Position numbers and translations under genes: made by a program
The notes under the pieces: model-generated
What the model was told of the DNA's origin: nothing
The model's input: the letters and a program-made list of their open reading frames with translations, nothing else
The model's database searches: none
Assembly: GCA_021014325.1 (NCBI GenBank)
Contig: CM037474.1
Span: forward strand, 3,538,488-3,602,487
Length of the DNA stretch: 64,000 nucleotides
Reading direction: 5' to 3'
Source of the DNA: Plazaster borealis
Lineage: Eukaryota > Echinodermata > Asteroidea > Forcipulatida > Labidiasteridae
Shown here: piece after piece, positions 54,781 to 64,000 of the stretch
How the letters are laid out: every line of letters begins with the position of its first letter
Position numbering within the stretch: position 1 is the first letter of the stretch

Positions 54781-55111
54781 TAATTCCTGAACAGGTACAA
54801 CTTTATTAGCCTTTTTGAGATATGGTGGACACTGTAGGAGTGCACTGTAGGATTTGGGTGTATACAGACAAATTTACCCAAACCAAACAGTGTTATAGTA
54901 ATGTGTCTACCATATCTCAAAATGGCTTATGTGCCGATATTGGGTTTGTTTTTTTTCAGGGAGAGGGGGGTTCTCAATCATAAAATCTGACTCCCGAGGT
55001 GATCCCTGGAGTGTTCTATTTTCCTGATAGCATGAGTAAAAGCAGTCAATATTTGTTTTATAAAACCCTGTATGATACACTGCCATAGACTTCTTGGTAC
55101 CAAGCAGCTGC
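54781..55111. other. Unassigned sequence
   Basis: A near-inverted pair ATTTTGAGATATGGT (right strand) occurs at 54816-54829 and 54906-54922 (GACATATCTC words), weakly. Nothing else. Confidence 0.35.
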
Positions 55112-55226
55112 CGTTGCTTCGGGTATAGTACACTGGTTGCTATAGGCATAGAACATCGGTTGCTGTGGGTGTAGTACTTTGGTTGCTATGGGTTTAGTAC
55201 ATTGGTTGCTATGGGTAGAGTTCGGT
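55112..55226. repeat. Minisatellite, 23-bp period, five units
   Basis: Units start at 55112, 55135, 55158, 55181 and 55204 with consensus GGTTGCTATGGGTNTAGTAC + ATT. The spacing is exactly 23 each time. Because 23 is not a multiple of three, it does not encode a simple peptide repeat. Confidence 0.95.
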
Positions 55227-56551
55227 GTTTCTTCGCGGCTTTCTAAAATAAGACATATCATGTTGTGCGCTCTAAACCAATCACAAGGCAAAATCTATGT
55301 AGGGGGGCGGGTTGTTATAAAAAATATTACGCTCTGTACGACCTCGGTCAACCCCCTAAGTTATATTTGACCCTTGTCTTCCTTTGAAATGATCAACAAG
55401 GTTTAGTTTTTTATTTGTATGACCTCAGCTACTTTGGGGATCAACTTTGAGGTCTTGCTTATTTATTGTGATATTATTATTATTTTTATGCTGTGTGAGA
55501 TTTATTTTACTATAAATTTGAGTTTTTATTTGTTTTGGCAAATATTTGTGTTGGGGGGCGAAGGTATTTTTGGATTGCCCATTCATATTTTGTTGGATTA
55601 TGTGTTTTTCCATAATCTTTGTAAAGAGCTTAAAGTACAAGAGCTTTCAGCAAATGGTTTTAAAAAACTGGTTTGGAATGAGTCAGAGTTGAAGAATGAC
55701 AACAAACAAGTCGGCGTTTCCAGACTGCAAAAAGGAATTCCTTGATTCCATTGGAAAATAAACTCTGAAAAAGCAATAAACAGACCGCGGTATTAATGAA
55801 ACTTCATTGAATCTGGTTTTCATTGTGTGGTTTTTTAAAAAGTCATTAAGTGCTTGCTGATGGAATTGTAGTACAGTGGTGTAGTTTGAAGAAAAAATTG
55901 TTTGATGGACAGCAATTTTTTTGATCAACAACTTGTGGTTTATGTTTGTTTACTCAAAGTTGCTGATGATATGAAAGTTTAGTACTCTTTTCACGTCAAT
56001 GAAATATTTCTGGAGTAGGCAGTGCTTCGGGCTTGCCTAACTTCACTCAATAGATGACGTTTCAATTCCGAGACTTGAGTAAACCTTTTCTCTTACCAGG
56101 GATGGGCCATGATTGGTTTTTGAAAAACCGAATTCATTCCAATCATCTAGTTCTGAGGAAAAATATGACAAGAAAAATTACCTTCATAAATAAGTGCATT
56201 CTTTTTTGGGAGAAATCAATCATTAGCCCGCGGCACCAAGTCAAAACCATGACACATAAGAGTAAATCATTTTATGTTAAATCATAGTACCATATCATTT
56301 TAAAAGAATTTTCCCCCTGGCTTTCCACTACCTTCCAGGGCTCGAAATTTACACTGGACCGCAAGCGTTGGGCTAGTAAACTCATGACTGGACAAGTCCG
56401 GCGGTCTTGTCAGACGTTGAATCTCACAAATATCTTTCAATTTTGTTCAGTATGGCAGTATACCTTCCCTTAAAACAAATGACATAAATCTTCTCTTAGT
56501 GCTTTTTCAACTAAAAACAGTTTTTATGTTAAACTGTGTAGACATTCTTCT
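55227..56551. other. Unassigned sequence
   Basis: GGGCTCGAAATTTACACTGG near 56339 with TGGACAAGTCCGGCGG recalls repeat I vocabulary. The 108-codon frame at 55419-55745 is hydrophobic and low complexity, with no support. Confidence 0.35.
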
Positions 56552-56603
56552 GTGAAGCTGGAAAAGCATAGAGTCTTGGGACTTTATGCTTTCCCAGCTT
56601 CAC
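56552..56603. ncRNA. pre-miRNA-like hairpin candidate
   Basis: Arm GTGAAGCTGGAAAAGCATA+GAGTC (56552-56575), loop TTGG, arm 56580-56603. 22 Watson-Crick pairs, one G-U, one A-C mismatch if the plus strand is transcribed. Some pairing continues outside (TTCT / AACAGAA). Size and symmetry suit either a miRNA precursor or a young snap-back. No promoter or conservation evidence. Confidence 0.35.
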
Positions 56604-57359
56604 AACAGAACAAAAAAAAACCTTGCCCATGTATGACCTGTTTTAACCCCATCCTCTTTTAAAACTTGTATGGCTTTTCAAAAAAGAAAGTTTGGTTCCC
56701 CCAAACACTTACCCCCTACTGGTCTCACTTCCTATTGTATCCTGGCACAGAGGTTCTAGGGACTATTGGCAACTTACAGTCAAAAAGGGGCCAGTAGATT
56801 GTTTGATAAAAGGCAGGAAAGTCTGTTGGAATGTGGAAGGAAAAATGGGGGAAAAGTTGGGCCTAAATGGGATTCTGCGACCTCATAAAAAGGTTGTTTA
56901 CAGAATTGTGCAGAGAAACCTGGGGATTTAAATTGCAGGAAAAGGAAAAAAGAGATTTGCCCAGAAAGACAAATGATGTTTGTCCTTCAAGGAACAGACA
57001 CTTGAAGTAGACAACTTAAGCTTGCTTCATTAATCAAGCTCTAAAAGACTCCGTTCTTTAAGAATCTCCCGTTTTGTTGCTGTTTATTAATTGGGGACTT
57101 CTCTCACCCTCCACACAGCATCTCGATCTTTAAATTATCTCAGACAAGGCTTGAGAAGGTTTTTTTGGCAGTGTTTGTTCAACAAAGGATTAAAGAAAAG
57201 CCCACAAAGTGGACATGTTCTGCAGAGCATAATTATGAAGTGAAGAAGTGAGTAATTTTCCGTTGTTAACAACCTTGTTATGGAATGGTTTTTGCTTTTG
57301 AAGATAAGGGCACATCTCAAAAATCTGAATGGTAAGAATGTTCTAATTGAATCGGATCA
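56604..57359. other. Unassigned sequence
   Basis: Nothing recognised; an ATATATATAT run at 57359 belongs to the next SINE tail. Confidence 0.35.
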
Positions 57360-57545
57360 TATATATATTTTTTTACCCATACACCGGTGTGTGTTCAGCA
57401 CTGTGTACTCAGTTCTTTCCAGATTCCTGTGAAAAAACAAATCCACAGACATGTTACTCAGTTGGGATTCAAACCCACAACCTTTGCCATTCTAGAGCAG
57501 ATGTCTTACCAGTAGACCACCGAGATTGCCCGGAGTCGCACTCCA
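57360..57545 (-). mobile_element. SINE family B, copy 2
   Basis: Minus strand: GGGCAATCTCGGTGGTCTAC, A-box-like TGGTCTACTGG, CATCTGCTCTAGAATGGCAA, B box GGTTTGAATCC, then CACAGTGCTGAACACACACC and an AT-rich tail. The anticodon stem is decayed, so the parent tRNA is unclear. Confidence 0.75.
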
Positions 57546-57862
57546 CCCATAAACAAAAGATTTCCGTGTTTTTTTTGTTCACTGCCCACTCACATGATGC
57601 CTGACACTTGGACAGATGGTGGCTGTTCCCTGACCGCCATATCTCAAGTCTTGGCATAGAGAGATAATTCTGGCTGTGCTGTCGGAAAAAGACACTGACT
57701 GATGGAGGCACCTTTTCCGGTTTGCCACTGCATTAACCTGTGATACGATATGTCAAGAAACGTTTGTTGTGACTAGAGCCTTTCTCTCCATTACTGAACC
57801 CACTTGTTTGGTTTTCTCTTGTTCTTCATTGTGCGCCTATCTGGCAGACGAGGGACAATAAA

Positions 57863-57939
57863 GAGTTCCAAGCTATTATTCCCCTTCCCCAAAAGAGGAT
57901 CATTTATTAGAAGACTCCTAGGAGAGAATGATGTTTAAA
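57863..57939 (+). repeat. Direct duplication, left copy
   Basis: GAGTTCCAAGCTATTATTCC, CCAAAAGAGGATCA, CTAGGAGAGAATGATGTTTAA: matches 58321-58394 with a few changes. A D element lies between the copies. Confidence 0.88.
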
Positions 57940-58319
57940 GGCACTGGACACGTTTGGTTATTACTCAAAATTAGCATAAAATCTTACTTGGTAGGCTGCA
58001 ACGGAGAGCTGTTGATAGTATAAAACATTGTGAGAAACGACTCCCTCTGAAGTAACGTAGTTTTTGAGAAAGAGGTAATTTCTCACTAAAATATTTGAAT
58101 CTGAAAAAGACTTCAGGCCTGAAGCCTTTTTCAGGCATCTGAAAGTACACAAATTTGTGCAACAAGGGTGTTTTTTCTTTCATTATTTTCTTGCAACTTC
58201 GAAGACCAATTGAGCTCACATTTTCACAGGTTTGTTATTAATATTTTATGCATATGTTGGGATACACCAAGTGAGAATACTGGTCTTTGACAATTACCAA
58301 ACGTGTCCAGCGCTTTTAA
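57935..58319 (-). mobile_element. MITE D, copy 7 (centre type 2), at a duplication junction
   Basis: TTAA at 57935-57938 and 58316-58319. AGGCACTGGACACGTTTGG left and CCAAACGTGTCCAGCGCTT right. Centre GACTTCAGGCCTGAAGCC. Confidence 0.92.
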
Positions 58320-58320
58320 G

Positions 58321-58394
58321 GAGTTCCAAGCTATTATTCCCCTCCCAAAAAGAGGATCACGTTAGAATGCTTCTAGGAGAGACTGATGTTTAAA
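58321..58394 (+). repeat. Direct duplication, right copy
   Basis: GAGTTCCAAGCTATTATTCC, CCAAAAAGAGGATCA, CTAGGAGAGACTGATGTTTAA. Starts immediately after the MITE's terminal TTAAG. Confidence 0.88.
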
Positions 58395-59478
58395 ATGAAA
58401 TTTCAAGTCTTCAATAACTTCAGAGCATGCTTGCCTTGGAATTGGATTACTCACTGGCTGGGTTTGTGGACCTTGTCCGGGCTTGGGTGACCTCCATATC
58501 CTTGATCTAGGCTTTAGTGCCCCCTCAAAATATTCTCAATGTCATTCTGACTTTTCGTTGGAAGAAAGTTCCAGACCTGATTTGTTAAAAAAGTCATTGC
58601 CCTTACACCAACAAAGAACACGGACCGCTTCATGCTCTTCACCAAATAAACCCCGAGACAAATTTACTTATTCTAAAAGATAATTTGTAGGTATCTTGTT
58701 AGATTATTTCCCCCCTACCTAGAAGTAAAGCACTTTCCATACATCATTCCTGCTCTACTTTCCGTACAGTTTCCCTCTCTTGCTTTAGAAAAGCAAATAT
58801 GCTAAAAAATACAACCTCTGGCCTTTAATTTCCTACTTCAAAGGCACCTCAAAACCCTCCCCAAATGTTGTTTTGTAATTGAAAACTGATCGTCGCCGGT
58901 ATTGTATCAGAACCGATAAAAGAAAACAGTTAATAATTTCTTAGGATTTGCCTTTCTGGCAGACTCCCCCAATACCTCATAATATCCTAAGTGTTGTACA
59001 ATCCAAGGTGCGGACGTCATGCATTTTATCCAACTTAAACTAAACAAGTATTTTTGTAGGATTTAAAACCCAGACTTCCCAGTGGCTATGATTAAGTCCA
59101 CTTCTCCACCCCCCCCCCCCCGAAAAAAAATGATTACAGTTACATTTGGCTGTGATAGAGTCGTTGTTGCAAATTGACAGACAATTTCTGAAGGGGTTTT
59201 TCTAGCTAAGTTGATTCTAAAAGGCTCTAAGCTTTTCAACCTGAGAAGAAAAGTCAAGACGATAACTGAGCTCCTTCTTTCCCCACAGGCTTGTTGGCCA
59301 GTGAGCCGCTTAACCAATTTGTAGACCTCTTTAGTTCCTGGCAAATTGTCTTTTATTATCCATTTTTGCAACATTTAAGACTTGTAGAGAGGAAAAAAAA
59401 CTGGACTAAGGTTCAATATTTCTTATTCTACCACCTTTCTTTGCCGCTCTCATCTTACCGCAATACACTCTGCATGAC
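58395..59478. other. Unassigned sequence
   Basis: A J-like fragment (GTGACCTCCATATCCTTGAT, TTTAGTGCCCCCTC) at 58487-58530 and a C13 run at about 59107-59120. Nothing gene-like. Confidence 0.4.
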
Positions 59479-59566
59479 CTGGGCCCAATTTCATGGCTCT
59501 GCTTACCGCCGAATTCTGCGCTTGCGATCACCATTCTTCGCTTACAGGGCAAGCGCCAAATATTTG
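59479..59566 (+). mobile_element. MITE H, partial
   Basis: GGGCCCAATTTCATGGCTCT, GCTTACCGCCGAATTCTGCG, GATCACCATTCTTCGCTTAC: the inverted right arm of 3187-3428. Confidence 0.8.
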
Positions 59567-59682
59567 TGTTTCTGGGGGGTTTTTTAAAGCAGGATTTACT
59601 CAAATCTAACATTATTCATCAAAGAATTTTGTTTGAACCTTTTAAACACAAGTTCCTATTTAGACAACTTTACTCAAGTTTA

Positions 59683-59930
59683 GGGGATCAGGTTGGCTCA
59701 GTGGTTTCTTTCCCTACCTTTCACCTCTGTAGACCCCGGTTCAAATCCCACCTCAGACCGGAGCCTTGCATGTGGATTGGGTTTTCAGTCCCTACCTGAT
59801 TGCTTGGGTTCTCCCCATTTGGGGTTTTCCTCCCACATAAAAAACTGAGCATTTCTTCTCGTTTCCTATTCATTCTATTATTGGCTAAATTGTGCTGTTG
59901 GATGTGAAATAAATAATTAAAAGTAGTTCT
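59683..59930 (+). mobile_element. SINE family C, reference copy
   Basis: Head GGGGATCAGGTTGGCTCAGT with A box TTGGCTCAGTGG and B box GGTTCAAATCCC. Body GGATTGGGTTTTCAGTCCCT, GGGTTCTCCCC, GGTTTTCCTCCCACA, ACTGAGCATTTCTTCTCGTT. Ends near AAATAAATAATT. Confidence 0.82.
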
Positions 59931-60776
59931 CCCGGAAACTACTGAACACACTTCCTAAACAAGAAATTCTATAATTTATATTTTAATAACGGTATACCAC
60001 AGGTTTTTTGGGTCTCTCTTGTCTACGTACCAGCTATTGGAATAGAGAGCTCACTCCTCACCTTATGTGTGGTGTAATACAAACACACTAAATTTACACA
60101 GGTGTTTAATGATGAGCTTTTAATTTATTTGCAGGACTAAAGGTGTGAATGGTTATCTTGCATTGAGATTTACTGGGGCTGTAAAAAAATAAATTTGGCG
60201 CTCTGGTTAAATGAGACCCTCCCTCAATGACCTCCGCCCCAAGTGAAGAGGATTGGAGCTGGTGGAAATTATAATTATTTGGTTGATACCCAAAGTTGTT
60301 TGTTGCAAGCCTTGAGGGAATTTGATTTTGTGTATTTGTGGATCCTTTGTAAAGACCTTGTGGGGTGGTTGAGGAATGAACGTTGCAGATCTTTAAGTTA
60401 AGCAACAGGTGTCTTCAAGGTCAAAGGTTAATCAATGAGGTCAAAGTCCAGCTATCAATGGGGGGGGGAGATTGGGGATGATAAATGGCATTACTCTGTC
60501 AGATTTGATTAATGTGTGCCCAGTGGGAAGATTGTGATTTTTTATAATTTGATTTGTCGGTGCTGATGATTATCAATAATAAGTGTCATAAAACCTTGTG
60601 GTTGTCACAATCTAAGATCGTACCTTCATTCATCCTGAAATGGAATTGCTTCGTAGGATCAGGTGTTGGTCTGTCAACCTTAAAGTCTTCATGACTAAGA
60701 GAAAACTGTAAAAAAAATTAGGTGAATGAAGTAAAATGATTGCTCGAGCGGGATTTGATCCTTTAGATTAAATCCA
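59931..60776. other. Unassigned sequence
   Basis: Nothing recognised; G9 run near 60460. Confidence 0.4.
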
Positions 60777-60944
60777 GGGCCCGATTTCGTAGAGCTGCTT
60801 TTAAGCGCAAGAAGTAGCCCAGCACAACCAAGGTTACCAACCAAAATACCATGTCACACATGTTACATCCGTGCCTGGTATCCTTTAAATTGTTTGCTTA
60901 GTAGGAATTTGTTATACTTTTATACTTAAGCAGCTCTACTAAAA
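60777..60944. mobile_element. MITE F, diverged copy
   Basis: AGGGCCCGATTTCGTAGAGC left, TACTTAAGCAGCTCTACTAA right; AAGGTTACCAACCAAAATAC in the middle. Confidence 0.75.
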
Positions 60945-61195
60945 AGGTGTGTGATTTCACAGGATTTTGTTGTTGAATTCCTTGTACCTTCAAATTTTCT
61001 TGAAAACAGTCTAGCAGTCATCAAAGGGAGAAACAACTACTCCACATTGTGTCCATACCTGTACTTTTGTTGTTGTTTTCCTGGTGATGCATTTAGTCTG
61101 TAAACTTCCTGAATTGTAACATGGTGGGAGGTTCTGGGTCTAGAATAAGGGGGTAACCCAGGCCGGCAAGCCACTTTTGCGAATTTTTGACATTT
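60945..61195 (+). repeat. Dispersed repeat K, copy 2
   Basis: Begins just after element F. Has TTTCTTGAAAACAG, CATCAAAGGGAGAAACAACT, CCACATTGTGTCCATACCTG, GGTGATGCATTTAG, TTGTAACATGGTGGGAGGTT, GGCCGGCAAGCCACTTTTG. Confidence 0.75.
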
Positions 61196-62564
61196 GTCAA
61201 ATCTCATACCTGATGAAATTGGGCTCTGAACTACTCTCTTCAACTCTAACCCTCCCTCCCCCCAAACCAAACACAAATCTTTTCCATGGATTGTATCGGG
61301 GTCAGCTGAGACGGAAGGGCTGTTGGGCGGTAAAAGGGAGCTTGCTTTTAATCTTAAAATGTTTTTTACCAGATTTCTGATATCTCTGCAGATTAAAAAT
61401 ACTGATTGCTTTTAGAAATTGTTTATGTTAACTAATATCAGCATCTGAAAATCAAGGGACGATTTCTCCTTTGTACTACGCTTTATTCGCCAGTATTTTT
61501 TGTAACAAATTGTGACTTTGTCAGTTTATAAGTTTTTTCTCGATTTTGTAAGTGTTTCATAATTGGGATGCGTATGTTTCAGTCATGGCCGGCAATCGAG
61601 AAGATGACACCCTTGTTCGTCTCAGTGTGAGATTTGTTTTGTTTTTGAGGTGAGGGTCTATAGTTTACAGCCAGTGTTTCAGCTTTTCAGTGTTAAATCA
61701 TTCAATTCCTGCAGTGGTCCTTGAACGAGTTAATCTACAATTTTGATAGCAATTGTAAGGACACCCTTATTGATGAATAGCTTTCCCCACAATGATACAC
61801 AGCCATTATTGGTCCTAGTGTGGGGGTTGGTCTCGTCATTGTGTTTGATTCAATGTCATAAAAAACACCTTGAGCTCTGCCTACAGTTGTAGAATCTCAC
61901 TGGAGAGGAAACCCCTGTTTTGCATTTGATTTTTTTAAACACTTCAGGAATGATTAATTGGTTTACCGGTTCAATTTATCAAGATCTGTTCATTGAAGCC
62001 CAATCCCATAAATCCATGCTGTTATAAGGTGACGGCTAATGCCTATAATTAACTGAAAGGATGGCGTCTCTTTATAATTAGACAGGTATTGAAGTCTTTA
62101 GGAAAACATTTGTCGACCTATAAATCCAACCTCCCGTGTTAAATGACCTAGTTTTAAAGAAAAGTTGTACCAACCCGTCTGATCTGGTATGCTTTCTCTT
62201 TTTCTATTTCACGTTGTGTCCCAATTTTGAGAAGTATTTTATAGAATTGGTAATGACCCCATAGACCCAGGATATATATTTTTGTGTGTGTGAATTGTCA
62301 TCAAGAGTTGAACTTGAACGGAAAAAGCTTACATTAGCAAACCTTGAGAAAATGTTCCACATGACATGAAGTCACATTCAGGGAGAACATGAAATGTTGA
62401 AGTGATTCTTCAGTGTTCCTTATGTGTAAACAAGCACAAGTCGACTTATATCTTTGCTAATTGCTTCTTCCCAATGAAATGGACTTAACCTTTCAGAGTG
62501 TTGTTTCCTTTTTACTGATAAAGTATACAGTGGCATTAAAGAAATTTCAAAAAAAAAAATATTC
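61196..62564. other. Unassigned sequence
   Basis: Nothing recognised on either strand. Confidence 0.4.
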
Positions 62565-62625
62565 AATAGAATTTGCTGTGCTTAGCGAATTTTGTGCTTA
62601 ACAGGCTTTATGAAATTGGGCCCAG
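62565..62625 (+). mobile_element. MITE F, right-end fragment
   Basis: TTTGCTGTGCTTAGCGAATT, TTGTGCTTAACAGGCTTTAT, GAAATTGGGCCCAGG. Confidence 0.8.
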
Positions 62626-63029
62626 GTGACATCATCAGCAGCTTTTCATTTCTTCTCATGTCACTTTACTTCTGACGCGGATCAAGGATTGCACCCTAAT
62701 CAGAGTCCTTGCTTAGAGAGTTGTAAAACCTTGGCTTGTTGATGTCTTGATGCTCTAACCCTCTGTATATTAAATAAGAGATTAAACTAAGATCAGCTGT
62801 AATACTGGTCAAGGTTTCCTCCCCTAGTTCACAACCTTCCTCGTAGCTTACTTTTCCATATATCGATGATTATATCTCCGCCAGATATTTCCATCTGATA
62901 CTTCGCAGAGGCAAGGATCACCTCCATTCCTTGTTGTTATCTCGTCGTCCCCTTGAAATGTTGTCCACGTTTACATCTTTCTCATAGAAGTATCTTAGCA
63001 GGGGAAAGGTACCTGACCCTCACAAGAAA

Positions 63030-63500
63030 AAAAGCTGGCCTGGTAGGCAAAGGAATAAAATGCCTACTGGCTATTGCCTTGGTGCCCCTTTAAACCTTCC
63101 AGTACAAACTTTCATTTTCCTCATGGAGGTGCTGTTTACCAAGCAAGAAAATGCTTCTCACTTACAAACTTACAAGAGAACCAAGTACCAGGCCTATATT
63201 ATCTTATTTCAACCCCCTCCCCCTTTTCCTGGCCTCTCCTCCCAGACGTTTTTCTGATACTTTTCATCAGTTGATAATTTCCACATGTATGTCATCATCG
63301 ATGATGTGTTTATGAGTTGGCGCAGACCTGGAATTACACGGAGGCCATGGTGACCATGGCATCTGTTGCCCCTTTTCTTGGCCTTGGTGCCCCCTTCAAA
63401 AGTTTCACATAGACTTTAAGATTTTCCAATGGAGTTGCCCTTTGCAAAATGAAAATGGCCTTGCCCTCTCAAAGATGAAATTCCAGGCCTGTAGGCTACT
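63030..63500 (-). repeat. Dispersed repeat J, two copies
   Basis: 63325-63500 on plus: GACCTGGAATTACACGGAGG, CCATGGTGACCATGGCATCT, CTTGGCCTTGGTGCCCCCTT, GGCCTTGCCCTCTCAAAGAT, GAAATTCCAGGCCTG, inverted relative to 29250-29390. 63030-63150 has TTGCCTTGGTGCCCCTTTAA as a more decayed copy. Confidence 0.65.
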
Positions 63501-64000
63501 CATATCTATTTAAAAAAAAATGTATTTGTGATGAAAAGTTTTATTTCAGTTCTCAATGAAACGTGATATCAGTTGTAACTGCTATACCATTGGTAGTTTC
63601 TCATGCGTGCAAAACAAACTTATATTGCATTTATAAAAATCAACACACAAAAGATTGGCACGAGATTCCATTCTGTTTATTCTACTAACCCAGAAAGCTT
63701 GCCGGTCATTTAATAAATATAGGTCACAGAATAAACAGTTTTTTTTCTGAGGTTGATAAAGCGTGCTTTCTTGTAGCTGTTCGTTGGAGGAATTCATGTA
63801 TTGTGGATGTTTACGGGTCATTAGTACACTAAGTCCAACCTTGAGGGGGTATATTCCAAAGGTATTCATCCCTGGCTGTTTATATTGTGAGGATGTTGCT
63901 ACTGTTGGGTCCTGGAGTAGGTTTTGAAGCCTCGGTTGCCGTGATCTTGGTCTCAGTGCTTTTTCAAAACATTGTGTTAGCCAGTAGCCAGAGGGGCTTG
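63501..64000. other. Unassigned sequence to the window edge
   Basis: GTTGCCGTGATCTTGGTCTC (63937-63956) may be a J fragment. The 95-codon minus-strand frame (63582-63869) has no recognisable motif. Confidence 0.4.

Noticed and set aside
55419..55745. 108-codon hydrophobic frame that could be a membrane protein
   Set aside because: Hydrophobicity comes from T-rich DNA (TTT, TTA, ATT codons); no other support.

Overview
The window looks like non-coding nuclear DNA of a marine invertebrate deuterostome, most likely an echinoderm and perhaps a sea star. This rests on eukaryotic architecture (no dense gene array, no open frame longer than about 140 codons, strong splice-like signals only in isolation) and on a very dense mix of short interspersed repeats whose general style I associate with echinoderm genomes. 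The species call is inference. No complete protein-coding gene is visible. The simplest reading is one or more very large introns or intergenic DNA. The single best exon candidate is a 33-base, frame-preserving microexon at 28121-28153 on the + strand.

Most recognisable content is mobile-element debris, which I grouped by comparing stretches of the window with each other. Letters are local labels, not database names. tRNA-derived SINEs: family A (tRNA-Leu-like head, ATT-rich tail; 19782, 21024, 33961, 38395, 45838, 50038, related 52650), family B (24010, 57360), family C (574, 6765, 33885/34375, 36405, 59683), and a 73-base tRNA-like unit at 9726. LINE remnants: three C-terminal reverse-transcriptase ORF fragments (20850-21640, 25097-25360, 40600-40743). 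Foldback or MITE-like elements: D (seven copies, TTAA at both ends), E, N, F (ends GGGCCCAATTTC), H, M, O, Q, and a 365-base element at 22558-22922 with a perfect 9-base target duplication. Other dispersed repeats are I, J, K, L, P and G.

Layout: 1-6 kb has SINE C, repeat L, a pyrimidine minisatellite and foldback elements H, F and D. 6-19 kb is sparser, with a tRNA-like unit, M-type elements, a 190-base tandem duplication and a purine-rich hairpin. 19-28 kb has the LINE split by a SINE, the MULE-like element and a short-motif cluster. 28 kb has the microexon candidate. 28-41 kb holds many SINE and MITE copies, including a nested SINE. 41.5-42.2 kb has two back-to-back near-perfect palindromes in a local repeat mosaic. 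44-48.5 kb is a MITE cluster with one MITE inserted into another. 50-64 kb has SINEs, Q elements, a 23-base minisatellite, a pre-miRNA-like hairpin, and a MITE inserted at the junction of a 77-base duplication.

The elements do not form a pathway; they record layered transposition. Nested insertions give relative ages: SINE A is younger than the LINE at 20850 and than SINE C at 33885, and the 47913-48371 element is younger than E. I found no convincing undescribed multi-gene system. The leads most worth checking are the double palindrome, the exchangeable centres of the D elements, the hammerhead-like foldbacks and the microexon.
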